A DNA stretch of 64,000 nucleotides from Lamellibrachia columna (lineage: Eukaryota; Annelida; Polychaeta; Sabellida; Siboglinidae). A program made the position numbers and the translations under genes. Below are positions 1 to 13,600 of this stretch, piece by piece (position 1 is the first letter of the stretch; each line of letters begins with the position of its first letter). The notes beneath the pieces are model-generated. The model had not been told where the DNA came from. It saw only the letters and a list, made by a program, of their open reading frames with translations, and did not search any database. The DNA is taken from positions 58,666,140 to 58,730,139 of the forward strand of contig OY759268.1 of the NCBI GenBank assembly GCA_963662155.1, read 5' to 3'.

Positions 1-2502
1 TGGTGCAAAATTGTTTCAGGAAATTCAAAATTAACTATTGGATTAGTTTACCGAAGTCCAAACATAAACGAAGAGGACAACACAAAAATAAAAAACGCTA
101 TAAAGGAAGTTAGTAAAGGGGAATGTATCATAATGGGAGATTTTAACCATGGACACATACAATGGAATTCTCTAGAGAGCACAGGGATTGAGGATCAACA
201 ATTTCTATGTTTAATCCAGGATAGCTTTCTTACTCAGCACGTACTAGAACCAACCAGGGGAGAAAATGTATTAGATATAGTTTTGTCATCACAAAAAGAA
301 TTAGTGGACAATGTAAAAATATTTGAACCATTGGGTAATAGTGACCATAATCAAATACATTTTGACATCAATGTAAAATCAGAAAGTAAAAATAAGAAAA
401 CGTACAAGAGAAACTTCCACAAAGGTAACTACAAAGATATGAGAAAATACTTAGCACAGCTAGATTGGAATAACATGCTGATGAATAAGACCGCAATTGA
501 ATGCTGGAACATTCTTAAATATGAAATTGAGAGTATCATCGATAAATTTGTTCCCTTCCGAAAACAAGGAAAACGGTGTAGAAAGAAACATTTGTCAAAA
601 GAGGCTATTAGAAAAATAATGCTAAAACAAACTATGTGGAGGGTTTATAGGCGTACCAGAAAGGAAGAAGACTATGCAAAATACAAAGAGGCACTTAATG
701 CAGCTACAACTGAAATCAGACAATCTAAAAGAAGTTATGAGCAAAAACTGGCATGTAACATAAAAAATGACAGCAAGAGTTTTTATGCATATGTCAGGAG
801 TAAACAAAACGTACAAGACAAGGTTGGACCTCTAGAAGACAGTGCTGGAAATATAATATCACAGGGGTTTTTAATGGCGGAAGACCTAAATGGTTACTTC
901 AGTTCAGTGTTTACCAAGGAAGATATTAGTTCATTACCAGTTGCTGATGCTAAATTTCAGGGGGCTAAATCTGAATATTTAGGACCGTTAGTTGTAACTC
1001 CAGAATTGGTAGCTAAGAAAATAAGGGCAATGAAGGATAACAAATCACCGGGAGTGGATGGGATTCCTCCAAAATTACTAATGGAAACAGTAGATCAAAT
1101 CAGTATACCACTTGCAAGAGTATTCAACTTGTCATTAAAAGAGGGAGTTGTTCCGTTTGAATGGAAAGAAGCAAACATCATACCATTATTTAAAAAGGGT
1201 TCGAGAAATAAGTCAGAGAATTACAGACCAGTGAGTTTAACGTCAGTGATTTGTAAATTATTAGAAAGGTTAATTAAAGACCATATGGTGGACTTCCTCG
1301 TTAAGCATAAATTATTAAATTCATCTCAACATGGATTCCTTAAAGCAAGGTCATGCTTAACAAATATGTTATGTTTTTTGGAAGAAATCACTAAGTGGAT
1401 AGACGTGGGATCGCCAGTAGATATTATCTACTTAGATTTTCAGAAAGCTTTTGACAAAGTGCCACATCAAAGATTGCTACTTAAATTAAAAGCCCATGGT
1501 ATCGGGGATAGCATAACTGACTGGATAGAACAATGGCTGACTGACAGAAGACAACGAGTTGTAGTAGATGGAGAAGTTTCAAATTGGAAATCGGTTTTGA
1601 GTGGGGTACCTCAAGGGTCAGTACTAGGACCTATATTATTCTTAATTTATATCAATGACTTGGACGACAGTATAACAAGTAACGTACTGAAATTTGCGGA
1701 TGACACAAAACTGTTTAGAAAGGTTAATACTGATGGTGATAAACAACATTTACAAAACGATCTAGACAGATTAGTGAAATGGTCTGAGAAATGGCAGATG
1801 CTGTTCAATTTTGGGAAATGTAAATGCCTACATACAGGACATGGGAACTTGAATGTAAACTATAAAATGGGAGATACTGTTCTGGGTACTACTGTAAAAG
1901 AAAAGGACTTAGGAGTTACAATAAGCGCTGATATGAAAGTTTCAGAGCAGTGTGGTATTGCAGCTTCAAAGGGTAATCAAATTCTTGGATTGATTAGAAG
2001 AAACATAACATACAAGGGAAAAAAGTTAATTATACCTCTTTATAAAGCAATAGTTAGACCTCATTTAGAATACTGTATACAAGCATGGAGACCATATCGT
2101 AAGAAGGATATAGATACGCTTGAACGCATACAAAGGAGAGCAACTAAAATGATTCCAGAACTTAGAGACCTTAGTTATGAAGAACGCCTGAAAGAATGTG
2201 GTTTAACAACTCTAGAGACAAGGAGGTTAAGAGGAGATCAGATTGAAGTTTTTAAGATATTGAATGGGTATGAAATTATTGATAGAAATATGTTTTTCTC
2301 ACTCAAGAAGGATAGCAGAACTAGAGGACATGAGGTAAAATTAGTAAAGGATCAATGTAGATTGGACATCAGGAAGCACTCGTTCTCACAGAGGACAATA
2401 AATGAATGGAACAAATTGTCTACAGATTGTGTAACTGCTACCAGCGTGAATATGTTTAAAAACAAGGTTGACACATATCTCAGGAGGGCGGGCTATAAGT
2501 AG
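1..2502 (+). CDS. Non-LTR retrotransposon endonuclease/reverse transcriptase, 5' partial
   Basis: The reading frame is open from base 1 (the first in-window Met is at 133) to the stop at 2,502, so the true start lies upstream. An AP-type endonuclease end is visible: VYRSP, then MGDFN (133-147), then GNSDHNQIHF. The reverse transcriptase follows with KSPGVDGIPPKLL, YRPVSLTSVICKLLERLI, the catalytic LDFQKAFDKV, GVPQGSVLGPILFLIYINDL and the FADDTKLF box. After it comes a C-terminal region (IVRPHLEYCIQAWRPY) typical of CR1/Rex/L2-type elements. The protein nicks target DNA and copies its RNA by target-primed reverse transcription. No frameshift or stop interrupts the 2.5 kb, so the copy looks young and possibly competent. 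The clade call rests on remembered motifs, not an alignment. Confidence 0.9.
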   Translation, partial: WCKIVSGNSKLTIGLVYRSPNINEEDNTKIKNAIKEVSKGECIIMGDFNHGHIQWNSLESTGIEDQQFLCLIQDSFLTQHVLEPTRGENVLDIVLSSQKELVDNVKIFEPLGNSDHNQIHFDINVKSESKNKKTYKRNFHKGNYKDMRKYLAQLDWNNMLMNKTAIECWNILKYEIESIIDKFVPFRKQGKRCRKKHLSKEAIRKIMLKQTMWRVYRRTRKEEDYAKYKEALNAATTEIRQSKRSYEQKLACNIKNDSKSFYAYVRSKQNVQDKVGPLEDSAGNIISQGFLMAEDLNGYFSSVFTKEDISSLPVADAKFQGAKSEYLGPLVVTPELVAKKIRAMKDNKSPGVDGIPPKLLMETVDQISIPLARVFNLSLKEGVVPFEWKEANIIPLFKKGSRNKSENYRPVSLTSVICKLLERLIKDHMVDFLVKHKLLNSSQHGFLKARSCLTNMLCFLEEITKWIDVGSPVDIIYLDFQKAFDKVPHQRLLLKLKAHGIGDSITDWIEQWLTDRRQRVVVDGEVSNWKSVLSGVPQGSVLGPILFLIYINDLDDSITSNVLKFADDTKLFRKVNTDGDKQHLQNDLDRLVKWSEKWQMLFNFGKCKCLHTGHGNLNVNYKMGDTVLGTTVKEKDLGVTISADMKVSEQCGIAASKGNQILGLIRRNITYKGKKLIIPLYKAIVRPHLEYCIQAWRPYRKKDIDTLERIQRRATKMIPELRDLSYEERLKECGLTTLETRRLRGDQIEVFKILNGYEIIDRNMFFSLKKDSRTRGHEVKLVKDQCRLDIRKHSFSQRTINEWNKLSTDCVTATSVNMFKNKVDTYLRRAGYK

Positions 2503-2602
2503 ATGAACATTGTTGGACTCTCGATAAGCCAATGGCTTCCTTGTCCACTTGCCATCTGGGCCTTTGGCTTGGATGGCAAATCTTGTTAAATCTTGTTAAG
2601 TA
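1..2602 (+). mobile_element. CR1-like non-LTR retrotransposon, 3' part
   Basis: The element enters from the left edge already inside its coding region and ends near 2,602, where the 73-bp satellite begins. After the stop at 2,502 comes a 3' untranslated stretch of about 100 bases. It finishes with a short direct repeat (aaatcttgtt, twice, about 2,581-2,600), as CR1-type elements commonly end in a short tandem repeat rather than a long poly(A). The flank at 2,603 starts in the middle of a satellite monomer, so the element probably inserted into the array. The 5' end and any target duplication lie outside the window. A rearranged scrap of the same family sits in both palindrome arms. Confidence 0.85.
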
Positions 2603-4164
2603 TACAGTTAGAGAAACACCAGTAGCAACAGTAACAGACTGTGTCGTGGCGTCTGTACGATATGTATTCGGAGTAAACAGTTAGTGAAAGAGCAGTAGCA
2701 ACAGTAACAGACTGTGTCGTGGCGTCTGTACGATATGTATTCGGTGTATACAGTTAGTGAAAGAGCAGTAGCAACAGTAACAGACTGTGTCGTGACGTCT
2801 GTACGATATGTATTCGGAGTATACAGTTAGTGAAAGAGCAGTAGCAACAGTAACAGACTGTGTCGTGGCATCTGTACGATATGTATTCGGAGAATACAGT
2901 TAAGGAAAGAGCAGTAGCAACAGTAACAGACTGTGTCGTGGCGTCTGTACGATATGTATTCGGAGTATACAGTTAGTGAAAGAGCAGTAGCAACAGTAAC
3001 AGACTGTGTCGTTGTGTCTGTACGATATGTATTCGGTGTATACAGTTAGTGAAAGAGCAGTAGCAACAGTAACAGACTGTGTCGTGACGTCTGTACGATA
3101 TGTATTCGGAGTATACAGTTAGTGAAAGAGCAGTTGCAACAGTAACAGACTGTGTCGTGGCGTCTATACGATATGTATTCGGAGTATACAGTCAGTGAAA
3201 GAGCAGAAGCAACAGTAACAGACTGTGTCGTGGCGTCTATACGATATGTATTCGGAGTATACAGTCAGTGAAAGAGCAGAAGCAACAGTAACAGACTGTG
3301 TCGTGGCGTCTATACGATATGTATTCGGAGTATACAGTTAGTGAAAGAGCAGAAGCAACAGTAACAGACTGTGTCGTGGCGTCTATACGATATGTATTCG
3401 GAGTATACAGTCAGTGAAAGAGCAGAAGCAACAGTAACAGACTGTGTCGTGGCGTCTATACGATAGGTATTCGGAGTATACAGTCAGTGAAAGAGCAGAA
3501 GCAACAGTAACAGACGGTGTCGTGGCGTCTATACGATATGTATTCGGAGTATACAGTTAGAGAAAGAGCAGAAGCAACAGTAACAGACAGTGTCGTGGCG
3601 TCTATACGATATGTATTCGGAGTATACAGTTAGCGAAAGAGAATTAGCAACAGTAACAGACTGTGTCGTGGCGTCTATACGATATGTATTCGGAGTATAC
3701 AGTCAGTGAAAGAGTAGTAGCAACAGTAACAGACTGTGTCGTGGCGTCTGTACGATATGTATTCGGAGTATACAGTTACCGAAAGAGCAGTAGCAACAGT
3801 AACAGACTGTGTCGTGGCGTCTGTACGATATGTATTCGGAGTATACAGTTAGTGAAAGGGCAGAAGCGACAGTAACAGACTGTGTCGTGGCGTCTATACG
3901 ATATGTATTCGGAGTATACAGTTAGAGAAACAGAAGTAGCAACAGTAACAGACTGTGTCGTGGCGTCTATACGATATGTATTCGGAGTATACAGTCAGTG
4001 AAAGAGCAGAAGCAACAGTAACAGACTGTGTCGTGGCGTCTATACGATATGTATTCGGAGTATACATTTAGTGAAAGAGCAGAAGCAACAGTAACAGACT
4101 GTGTCGTGGCGTCTATATGATATGTATTCGGAGTATACAGTTAGTGAAAGAGCAGTAGCAGCAG

Positions 4165-7100
4165 TAACAGACTGTGTCGTGGCGTCTATACGATATGTAT
4201 ACAGAGTATAGAGTTAGTGAAAGAGAGGTAGCAACAGTAACAGACTGTGTCGTGACGTCTATATGATATGTATTCGGAGTATACAGTTAGGGAAAGAGCA
4301 GAAGCAACAGTAACAGACTGTGTCGTGGCGTCTATACGATATGTATTCGGAGTATACGGTCAGTGAAAGAGCAGAAGCAACAGTAACAGACTGTGTCGTG
4401 GCGTCTATACGATATGTATTCGGAGTATACAGTCAGTGAAAGAGCAGAAGCAACAGTAACAGACTGTGTCGTGGCGTCTATACGATATGTATTCGGAGTA
4501 TACATTTAGTGAAAGAGCAGAAGCAACATTAACAGACTGTGTCGTGGCGTCTATACGATATGTATTCGGAGTATACAGTTAGCGAAAGAGCAGTAGCAAC
4601 AGTAACAGGCTGTGTCGTGGCGTCTATACGATATGTATTCGGAGTATACAGTCAGTGAAAGAGCAGTAGCAACAGTAACAGACTGTGTCGTGGCATCTGT
4701 ACGATATGTATTCGGAGTATACAGTTAGCGAAAGAGCAGTATCAACAGTAACAGACTGTATCGTGGCGTCTGTACGATATGTATTCGGAGTATACAGTTA
4801 GTGAAAGAGCAGAAGCAACAGTAACAGACTGTGTCGTGGCGTCTATACGATATGTATTCGGAGTATACAGTTAGAGAAACACCAGTAGCAACAGTAACAG
4901 ACTGTGTCGTGGCGTCTATACGATATGTATTCGGAGTATACAGTTAGTGAAAGAGCAGTAGCAACAGTAACATACTGTGTTGTGGCATCTATACGATATG
5001 TATACGGATTATACAGTTAATGAAAGAGCAGTAGCAACAGTAACAGACTTTGTCGTGAATTCTGTACGATATATATATTCGGGGTATACATTTAGTGACA
5101 GAGCAGTAGCAACAATAACAGACTGTGTCGTGGCGTCTACACTATATGTATTCGGAGTATACAGTCAGTGAAAGAGCAGTAGCAACTATAACAGACTGTG
5201 TCGTGCCGTCTATACGATATGTATACGGAGTATACTGTTTGTGAAAGAGCAGTAGTAACAATAACAGACTGTGTCGTGGCGTCTACACGATATGTATACG
5301 GAGTATACAGTTAGTGAAAGAGCAGTAGCAACAGTAACAGACTGTGTCGTGGCCTCTATATGATATGTATTCGGAGTATACAGTTAGTGAAAGAGCAGTA
5401 GCAACAGTATCAGAATGTGTCGTGGCGTCTATATGATATGTTTTCGGAGTGTACAGTTAGTGAAAGAGCAGTAGCAGAGGTAACAGACTGTGTCGTGGCG
5501 TCTATACGATATGTATTCGGAGGATACATTTAGTGAAAGAGCAGTTGCAACAGTAACAGACTGTGTCGTGACGTCTATACGATATGTATTCGGAGTATAC
5601 AGTCAGTGAAAGAGCAGAAGCAACAGTAACAGACTGTGTCGTGGCGTCTATACGATATGTATTCGGAGTATACTGTCAGTGAAAGAGCAGAAGCAACAGT
5701 AACAGACTGTGTCGTGGCGTCTATAGGATATGTATTCGGAGTATACAGTTAGTGAAAGAGCAGAAGCAACAGTAACAGACTGTGTCGTGGCGTCTATACG
5801 ATATGTATTCGGAGTATACAATTAGCGAAAGAGCAGTAGCAACAGTAACAGACTGTGTCGTGGCGTCTGTACGATATGTATTCGGTGTATACAGTTAGTG
5901 AAAGAGCAGTAGCAACAGTAACAGACTGTGTCGTGGCGTCTATACGATATGTATACAGAGTATAGAGTTAGTGAAAGAGAGGTAGCAACAGTAACAGACT
6001 GTGTCGTGACGTCTATATGATATGTATTCGGAGTATACAGTTAGGGAAAGAGCAGAAGCAACAGTAACAGACTGTGTCGTGGCGTCTATACGATATGTAT
6101 TCGGAGTATACGGTCAGTGAAAGAGCAGAAGCAACAGTAACAGACTGTGTCGTGGCGTCTATACGATATGTATTCGGAGTATACAGTCAGTGAAAGAGCA
6201 GAAGCAACAGTAACAGACTGTGTCGTGGCGTCTATACGATATGTATTCGGAGTATACATTTAGTGAAAGAGCAGAAGCAACATTAACAGACTGTGTCGTG
6301 GCGTCTATACGATATGTATTCGGAGTATACAGTTAGCGAAAGAGCAGTAGCAACAGTAACAGGCTGTGTCGTGGCGTCTATACGATATGTATTCGGAGTA
6401 TACAGTCAGTGAAAGAGCAGTAGCAACAGTAACAGACTGTGTCGTGGCATCTGTACGATATGTATTCGGAGTATACAGTTAGCGAAAGAGCAGTATCAAC
6501 AGTAACAGACTGTATCGTGGCGTCTGTACGATATGTATTCGGAGTATACAGTTAGTGAAAGAGCAGAAGCAACAGTAACAGACTGTGTCGTGGCGTCTAT
6601 ACGATATGTATTCGGAGTATACAGTTAGAGAAACACCAGTAGCAACAGTAACAGACTGTGTCGTGGCGTCTATACGATATGTATTCGGAGTATACAGTTA
6701 GTGAAAGAGCAGTAGCAACAGTAACAGACTGTGTTGTGGCATCTATACGATATGTATACGGATTATACAGTTAATGAAAGAGCAGTAGCAACAGTAACAG
6801 ACTTTGTCGTGAATTCTGTACGATATATATATTCGGGGTATACATTTAGTGACAGAGCAGTAGCAACAATAACAGACTGTGTCGTGGCGTCTACACTATA
6901 TGTATTCGGAGTATACAGTCAGTGAAAGAGCAGTAGCAACTATAACAGACTGTGTCGTGCCGTCTATACGATATGTATACGGAGTATACTGTTTGTGAAA
7001 GAGCAGTAGTAACAATAACAGACTGTGTCGTGGCGTCTACACGATATGTATACGGAGTATACAGTTAGTGAAAGAGCAGTAGCAACAGTAACAGACTGTG

Positions 7101-7620
7101 TCGTGGCCTCTATATGATATGTATTCGGAGTATACAGTTAGTGAAAGAGCAGTAGCAACAGTATCAGAATGTGTCGTGGCGTCTATATGATATGTTTTCG
7201 GAGTGTACAGTTAGTGAAAGAGCAGTAGCAGAGGTAACAGACTGTGTCGTGGCGTCTATACGATATGTATTCGGAGGATACATTTAGTGAAAGAGCAGTT
7301 GCAACAGTAACAGACTGTGTCGTGACGTCTATACGATATGTATTCGGAGTATACAGTCAGTGAAAGAGCAGAAGCAACAGTAACAGACTGTGTCGTGGCG
7401 TCTATACGATATGTATTCGGAGTATACTGTCAGTGAAAGAGCAGAAGCAACAGTAACAGACTGTGTCGTGGCGTCTATAGGATATGTATTCGGAGTATAC
7501 AGTTAGTGAAAGAGCAGAAGCAACAGTAACAGACTGTGTCGTGGCGTCTATACGATATGTATTCGGAGTATACAATTAGCGAAAGAGCAGTAGCAACAGT
7601 AACAGACTGTGTCGTGGCGT
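4165..7620 (+). repeat. 1.75-kb tandem duplication inside the satellite
   Basis: A block of about 24 monomers at roughly 4,165-5,918 is repeated almost without change at 5,919-7,620, offset 1,754 bp. Rare variants are shared at matched positions: gtatacagagtatagag at about 4,198 and 5,952, and gtgaattctgtacg at about 5,053 and 6,807. A visible difference is catactgtgttg at 4,971 versus cagactgtgttg at 6,725. This is a recent duplication, probably by unequal exchange. Confidence 0.85.
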
Positions 7621-10600
7621 CTATACGATATGTATTCGGAGTATACAGTCAGAGAAAGAGCAGTAGCAACAGTAACAGACTGTGTCGTGGCATCTGTACG
7701 ATATGTATTCGGAGTATACAATTTGGGAAAGAGCAGTAGCAACAGTAACAGACTGTGTCGTGGCGTCTGTACGATATGTATTCGGAGTATACAGTTAGTG
7801 AAAGAGCAGAAGCAACAGCAACAGACTGTGTCGTGGCGTCTACACGATATGTATTCGGAGTATACAGTTAGTGAAATAGCAGTAGCAACAGTAACAAACT
7901 GTGTCGTGGCATCTATACGATATGTATACGGATTATACAGTTAGTGAAAGAGCAGTAGCAACAGTAACAGACTTTGTCTTGACGTCTGTACGATATATAT
8001 ATTCGGAGTATAAAGTTAGTGAAAGAGCAGTAGCAACAATAACAGACTGTGTCGTGGCGTCTACACTATATGTATTCGGGGAATACCGTCAGTGAAAGAG
8101 CAGTAGCAACAATAACAGACTGTGTCGTGGCATCTATACGATATGTATACGGAGTATACAGTTTGTGAAAGAGCAGTAGCAACAATAACAGACTGTGTCG
8201 TGGCGTCTACACGATATGTATACGGAGTATACAGTTAGTGAAAGAGCAGTAGCAACAGTAACAGACTGTGTCGTGGCGTCTACATGATATGTATTCGGAG
8301 TATACAGTTAGTGAAAGAGCAGTAGCAACAGTATCAGAATGTGTCGTGGCGTCTATATGATATGTATTCGGAGTATACAGTTAGTGAAAGAGCAGTAGCA
8401 GCAGTAACAGACTGTGTCGTGGCGTCTATACGATATGTATTCGGAGTATACAGTTAGTGAAAGAGCAGTAGCAACAGTAACAGAATGTGTCGTGACGTCT
8501 ATACGATATGTATTCGGAGTATACAGTTAGGGAAAGAGCAGTAGCAACAGTAGCAGACTGTGTCGTGGCGTCTGTACAATATGTATTCGGTGTATACAGT
8601 TAGCGAAAGAGGAGTAGCAACAGTAACAGACTGTGTCGTGACGTCTGTACGATATGTATTCGGTGTACACAGTTAGCGAAAGAGGAGTAGCAACAGTAAC
8701 AGACAGTGTTGTGACGTCTGTACGATATGTATTCGGTGTATACAGTTAGTGAAAGAGCAGTAGCAACAGTAACAGACTGTGTCGTGGCGTCTGTACGATA
8801 TGTATTCGGTGTATACAGTTAGTGAAAGAGCAGTAGCAACAGTAACATACTGTGTCGTGACGTCTGTACGATATGTATTCGGAGTATACAGTTAGTGAAA
8901 GAGCAGTAGCAACAGTAACAGACTGTGTCGAGGCGTCTGTACGATATGTATTCGGAGTATACAGTCAGAGAAAGAGCAGAAGCAACAGTAACAGACTGTG
9001 TCGTGGCGTCTATACGATATGTATTCGGAGTATACAGTTAGTGAAAGAGCAGAAGCATCAGTAACAGACTGTGTCGTGGCGTCTATACGATATGTATTCG
9101 GAGTATACAGTTAGTGAAAGAGCAGAAGCAACAGTAACAGACTGTGTCGTGGCGTCTATACGATATGTATTCGGAGTATACAGTTAGCGAAAGAGAAGTA
9201 GCAACAGTAACAGACTGTGTCGTGGCGTCTATACGATATGTATTCGGAGTATACAGTCAGTGAAAGAGTAGTAGCAACAGTAACAGACTGTGTCGTGGCA
9301 TCTGTACGATATGTATTCGGAGTATACAGTTAGCGAAAGAGCAGTAGCAACAGTAACAGACTGTGTCGTGGCGTCTATACGATATGTATTCGGAGTATAC
9401 AGTTAGTGAAAGAGCAGAAGCATCAGTAACAGACTGTGTCGTGGCGTCTATACGATATGTATTCGGAGTATACAGTCAGTGAAAGAGCAGAAGCAACAGT
9501 AACAGACTGTGTCGTGGCGTCTATACGATATGTATTCGGAGTATACAGTTAGCGAAAGAGAAGTAGCAACAGTAACAGACTGTGTCGTGGCGTCTATACG
9601 ATATGTATTCGGAGTATACAGTCAGTGAAAGAGTAGTAGCAACAGTAACAGACTGTGTCGTGGCATCTGTACGATATGTATTCGGAGTATACAGTTAGCG
9701 AAAGAGCAGTAGCAACAGTAACAGACTGTGTCGTGGCGTCTGTACGATATGTATTCGGAGTATACAGTTAGTGAAAGGGCAGAAGCGACAGTAACAGACT
9801 GTGTCGTGGCGTCTATACGATATGTATTCGGAGTATACAGTTAGAGAAACAGAAGTAGCAACAGTAAAAGACTGTGTCGTGGCGTCTATACGATATGTTT
9901 TCGGAGTATACAGTTAGTGAAAGAGCAGTAGCAGCAGTAACAGACTGTGTCGTGGCGTCTATACGATATGTATTCGGAGTATACAGTTAGTGAAAGAGCA
10001 GTAGCAACAGTAACAGAATGTGTCGTGACGTCTATACGATATGTATTCGGAATATACAGTTAGGGAAAGAGCAGTAGCAACAGTAGCAGACTGTGTCGTG
10101 GCGTCTGTACAATATGTATTCGGTGTATACAGTTAGCGAAAGAGGAGTAGCAACAGTAACAGACTGTGTCGTGACGTCTGTACGATATGTATTCGGTGTA
10201 CACAGTTAGCGAAAGAGGAGTAGCAACAGTAACAGACAGTGTCGTGACGTCTGTACGATATGTATTCGGTGTATACAGTTAGTGAAAGAGCAGTAGCAAC
10301 AGTAACAGACTGTGTCGTGGCGTCTGTACGATATGTATTCGGTGTATACAGTTAGTGAAAGAGCAGTAGCAACAGTAACAGACTGTGTCGTGGCGTCTAC
10401 ACGATATGTATACGGAGTATACAATTAGTGAAAGAGCAGTAGCAACAGTAACAGACTGTGTCGTGGCATCTATACGATATGTATACGGATTATACAGTTA
10501 GTGAAAGAGTAGTAGCAACAGTAACAGACTGTGTCGTGGCGTCTATACGATATGTATACGGAGTATACAGTTAGTGAAAGAGCAGTAGCAACAACAACAG

Positions 10601-13600
10601 ACTGTGTCGTGGCGTCTACACGATATGTATACCGAGTATACAGTTAGTGAAAGAGCAGTAGCAACAGTAACAGACTGTGTCGTGGCGTCTAAATGATATG
10701 TATTCGGAGTATACAGTTAGTGAAAGGGCAGTAGCAGCAGTAACAGACTGTGTCGTTGCTTCTATACGATATGTATACAGTGTATACAGTTAGTGAAAGA
10801 GCAGTAGCAACAGTAACAGACTGTGTCGTGACGTCTATACGATATGTATTCGGAGTATACAGTTAGGGAAAGAGCAATAGCAACAGTAGCAGACTGTGTC
10901 GTGGCGTCTGTACAATATGTATTCTGTGTATGCAGTTAGCGAAAGAGGAGTAGCAACAGTAATAAAACTGTGTCGTGACGTCTGTACGATATGTATTCGG
11001 TGTATAGAGTTAGTGAAAGAGCAGTAGCAACAGTAACAGACTGTGTCGTGACGTCTGTACGATATGTATTCGGTGTATACAGTTAGTGAAAGAGGAGTAG
11101 CAACAGTTACAGACTGTGTCGTGACGTCTGTACGATATGTATTCGGTGTATACAGTTAGTGAAAGAGCAGTAGCAACAGTAACAGACTTTGTCGTGGCGT
11201 CTGTACAATATGTATTCGGTGTATACAGTTAGTGAAAGAGCAGTAGCAACAGTAACAGACTGTGTCGTGACGTCTGTACGATATGTATTCGGAGTAAACA
11301 GTTAGTGAAAGAGCAGTAGCAACAGTAACAGACTGTGTCGTGGCGTCTATACGATATGTATTCGGAGTATACAGTCAGTGAAAGAGCAGAAGCAACAGTA
11401 ACAGACTGTGTCGTGGCGTCTGTACGATATGTATTCGGAGTATACAGTTAGTGAAAGGGCAGAAGCGACAGTAACAGACTGTTTCGTGGCGTCTATACGA
11501 TATGTATTCGGAGTATACAGTTAGAGAAACAGAAGTAGCAACAGTAACAGACTGTGTCGTGGCGTCTATACGATATGTATTCGGAGTATACAGTTAGTGA
11601 AAGAGCAGTAGCAACAGTAACAGACTGTGTCGTAGCGTCTATACGATATGTATACGGATTATACAGTTAGTGAAAGAGCAGTAGCAACAGTAACAGACTG
11701 TGTCGTGGCGTCTATACGATATGTATACGGAGTATACAGTTAGTGAAAGAGCAGTAGCTACAATAACAGACTGTGTCGTGGCGTCTACACGATATGTATA
11801 CGGAGTATACAGTTAGTGAAAGAGCAGTAGCAACAGTAACAGACTGTGTCGTGGCGTCTATACGATATGTATACGGATTATACAGTTAGTGAAAGAGCAG
11901 TAGCAACAGTAACAGACTGTGTCGTGGCGTCTATACGATATGTATTCGGAGTAAACAGTTAGTGAAAGAGCAGTAGCAACAGTAACAGACTGTGTCGTGG
12001 CATCTATACGATATGTATTCGGAGTATACAGTTAGCGAAAGAGCAGTAGCAACAGTAACAGACTGTGTCGTGGCGTCTGTACGATATGTATTCGGAGTAT
12101 TCAGTTAGTGAAAGGGCAGAAGCGACAGTAACAGACTGTGTCGTGGCGTCTATACGATATGTATTCGGAGTATACAGTTAGAGAAACAGCAGTAGCAACA
12201 GTAACAGACAGTGTCGTGGCGTCTATACAATATGTATTCGGAGTATACAGTTAGTGAAAGAGCAGTAGCAACAGTAACAGACTGTGTCGTAGCGTCTATA
12301 CGATATGTATACGGATTATACAGTTAGTGAAAGAGCAGTAGCAACAGTAACAGACTGTGTCGTGGCGTCTATACGATATGTATACGGAGTATACAGTTAG
12401 TGAAAGAGCAGTAGCTACAATAACAGACTGTGTCGTGGCGTCTACACGATATGTATACGGAGTATACAGTTAGTGAAAGAGCAGTAGCAACAGCAACAGA
12501 CTGTGTCGTGGCGTCTATACGATATGTATACGGATTATACAGTTAGTGAAAGAACAGTAACAACAGTAACAGACTGTGTCGTGGCGTCTATACGATATGT
12601 ATACGGAGTATACAGTTAGTGAAAGAGCAGTAGCAACAATAACAGACTGTGTCGTGGCGTCTACACGATATGTATACGGAGTATACATTTAGTGAAAGAG
12701 CAGTAGCAACAGTAACAGACTGTGTCGTGGCGTCTATATGGTATGTATTCGGAGTATACAGTTAGTGAAAGAGCAGTAGCAACAGTAACAGACTGTATCG
12801 TGGCGTCTATACGATATGTATACAGTGTATACAGTTAGTGAAAGAGCAGTAGAAACAGTAACAGACTGTGTCGTGACGTCTATACGATATGTATTCGGAG
12901 TATACAGTTAGGGAAAGAGCAGTAGCAACAGTAGCAGACTGTGTCGTGGCGTCTGTACGATATTTATTCGGTGTATAAAGTTAGTGAAAGAGCAGAAGCA
13001 ACAGTAACAGACTGTGTCGTGGCGTCTATACGATATGTATTCGGAGTATACAATTAGCGAAAGAGCAGTAGCAACAGTAACAGACTGTGTCGTGGCGTCT
13101 ATACGATATGTATTCGGAGTATACAGTCAGTGAAAGAGCAGAAGCAACAGTAACAGACTGTGTCGTGGCGTCTATACGATATGTATTCGGAGTATATAGT
13201 TAGAGAAAGAGCAGAAGCTACAGTAACAGACTGTGTCGTGGCGTCTATACGATATGTATTCGGAGTATACAGTTAGCGAAAGAGCAGTAGCAACAGTAAC
13301 AGACTGTGTCGTGGCGTCTGTACGATATGTATTCGGAGTATACAGTAAGTGAAAGGGCAGAAGCGACATTAACAGACTGTGTCGTGGCGTCTATACGATA
13401 TGTATTCGGAGTATACAGTTAGAGAAACAGCAGTAGCAACAGTAACAGACTGTGTCGTGGCGTCTATACGATATGAATTCGGAGTATACAGTTAGTGAAA
13501 GAGCAGTAGCAACAGTAACAGACTGTGTCATAGCGTCTATACGATATGTATACGGATTATACAGTTAGTGAAAGAGCAGTAGCAACAGAAACAGACTGTG

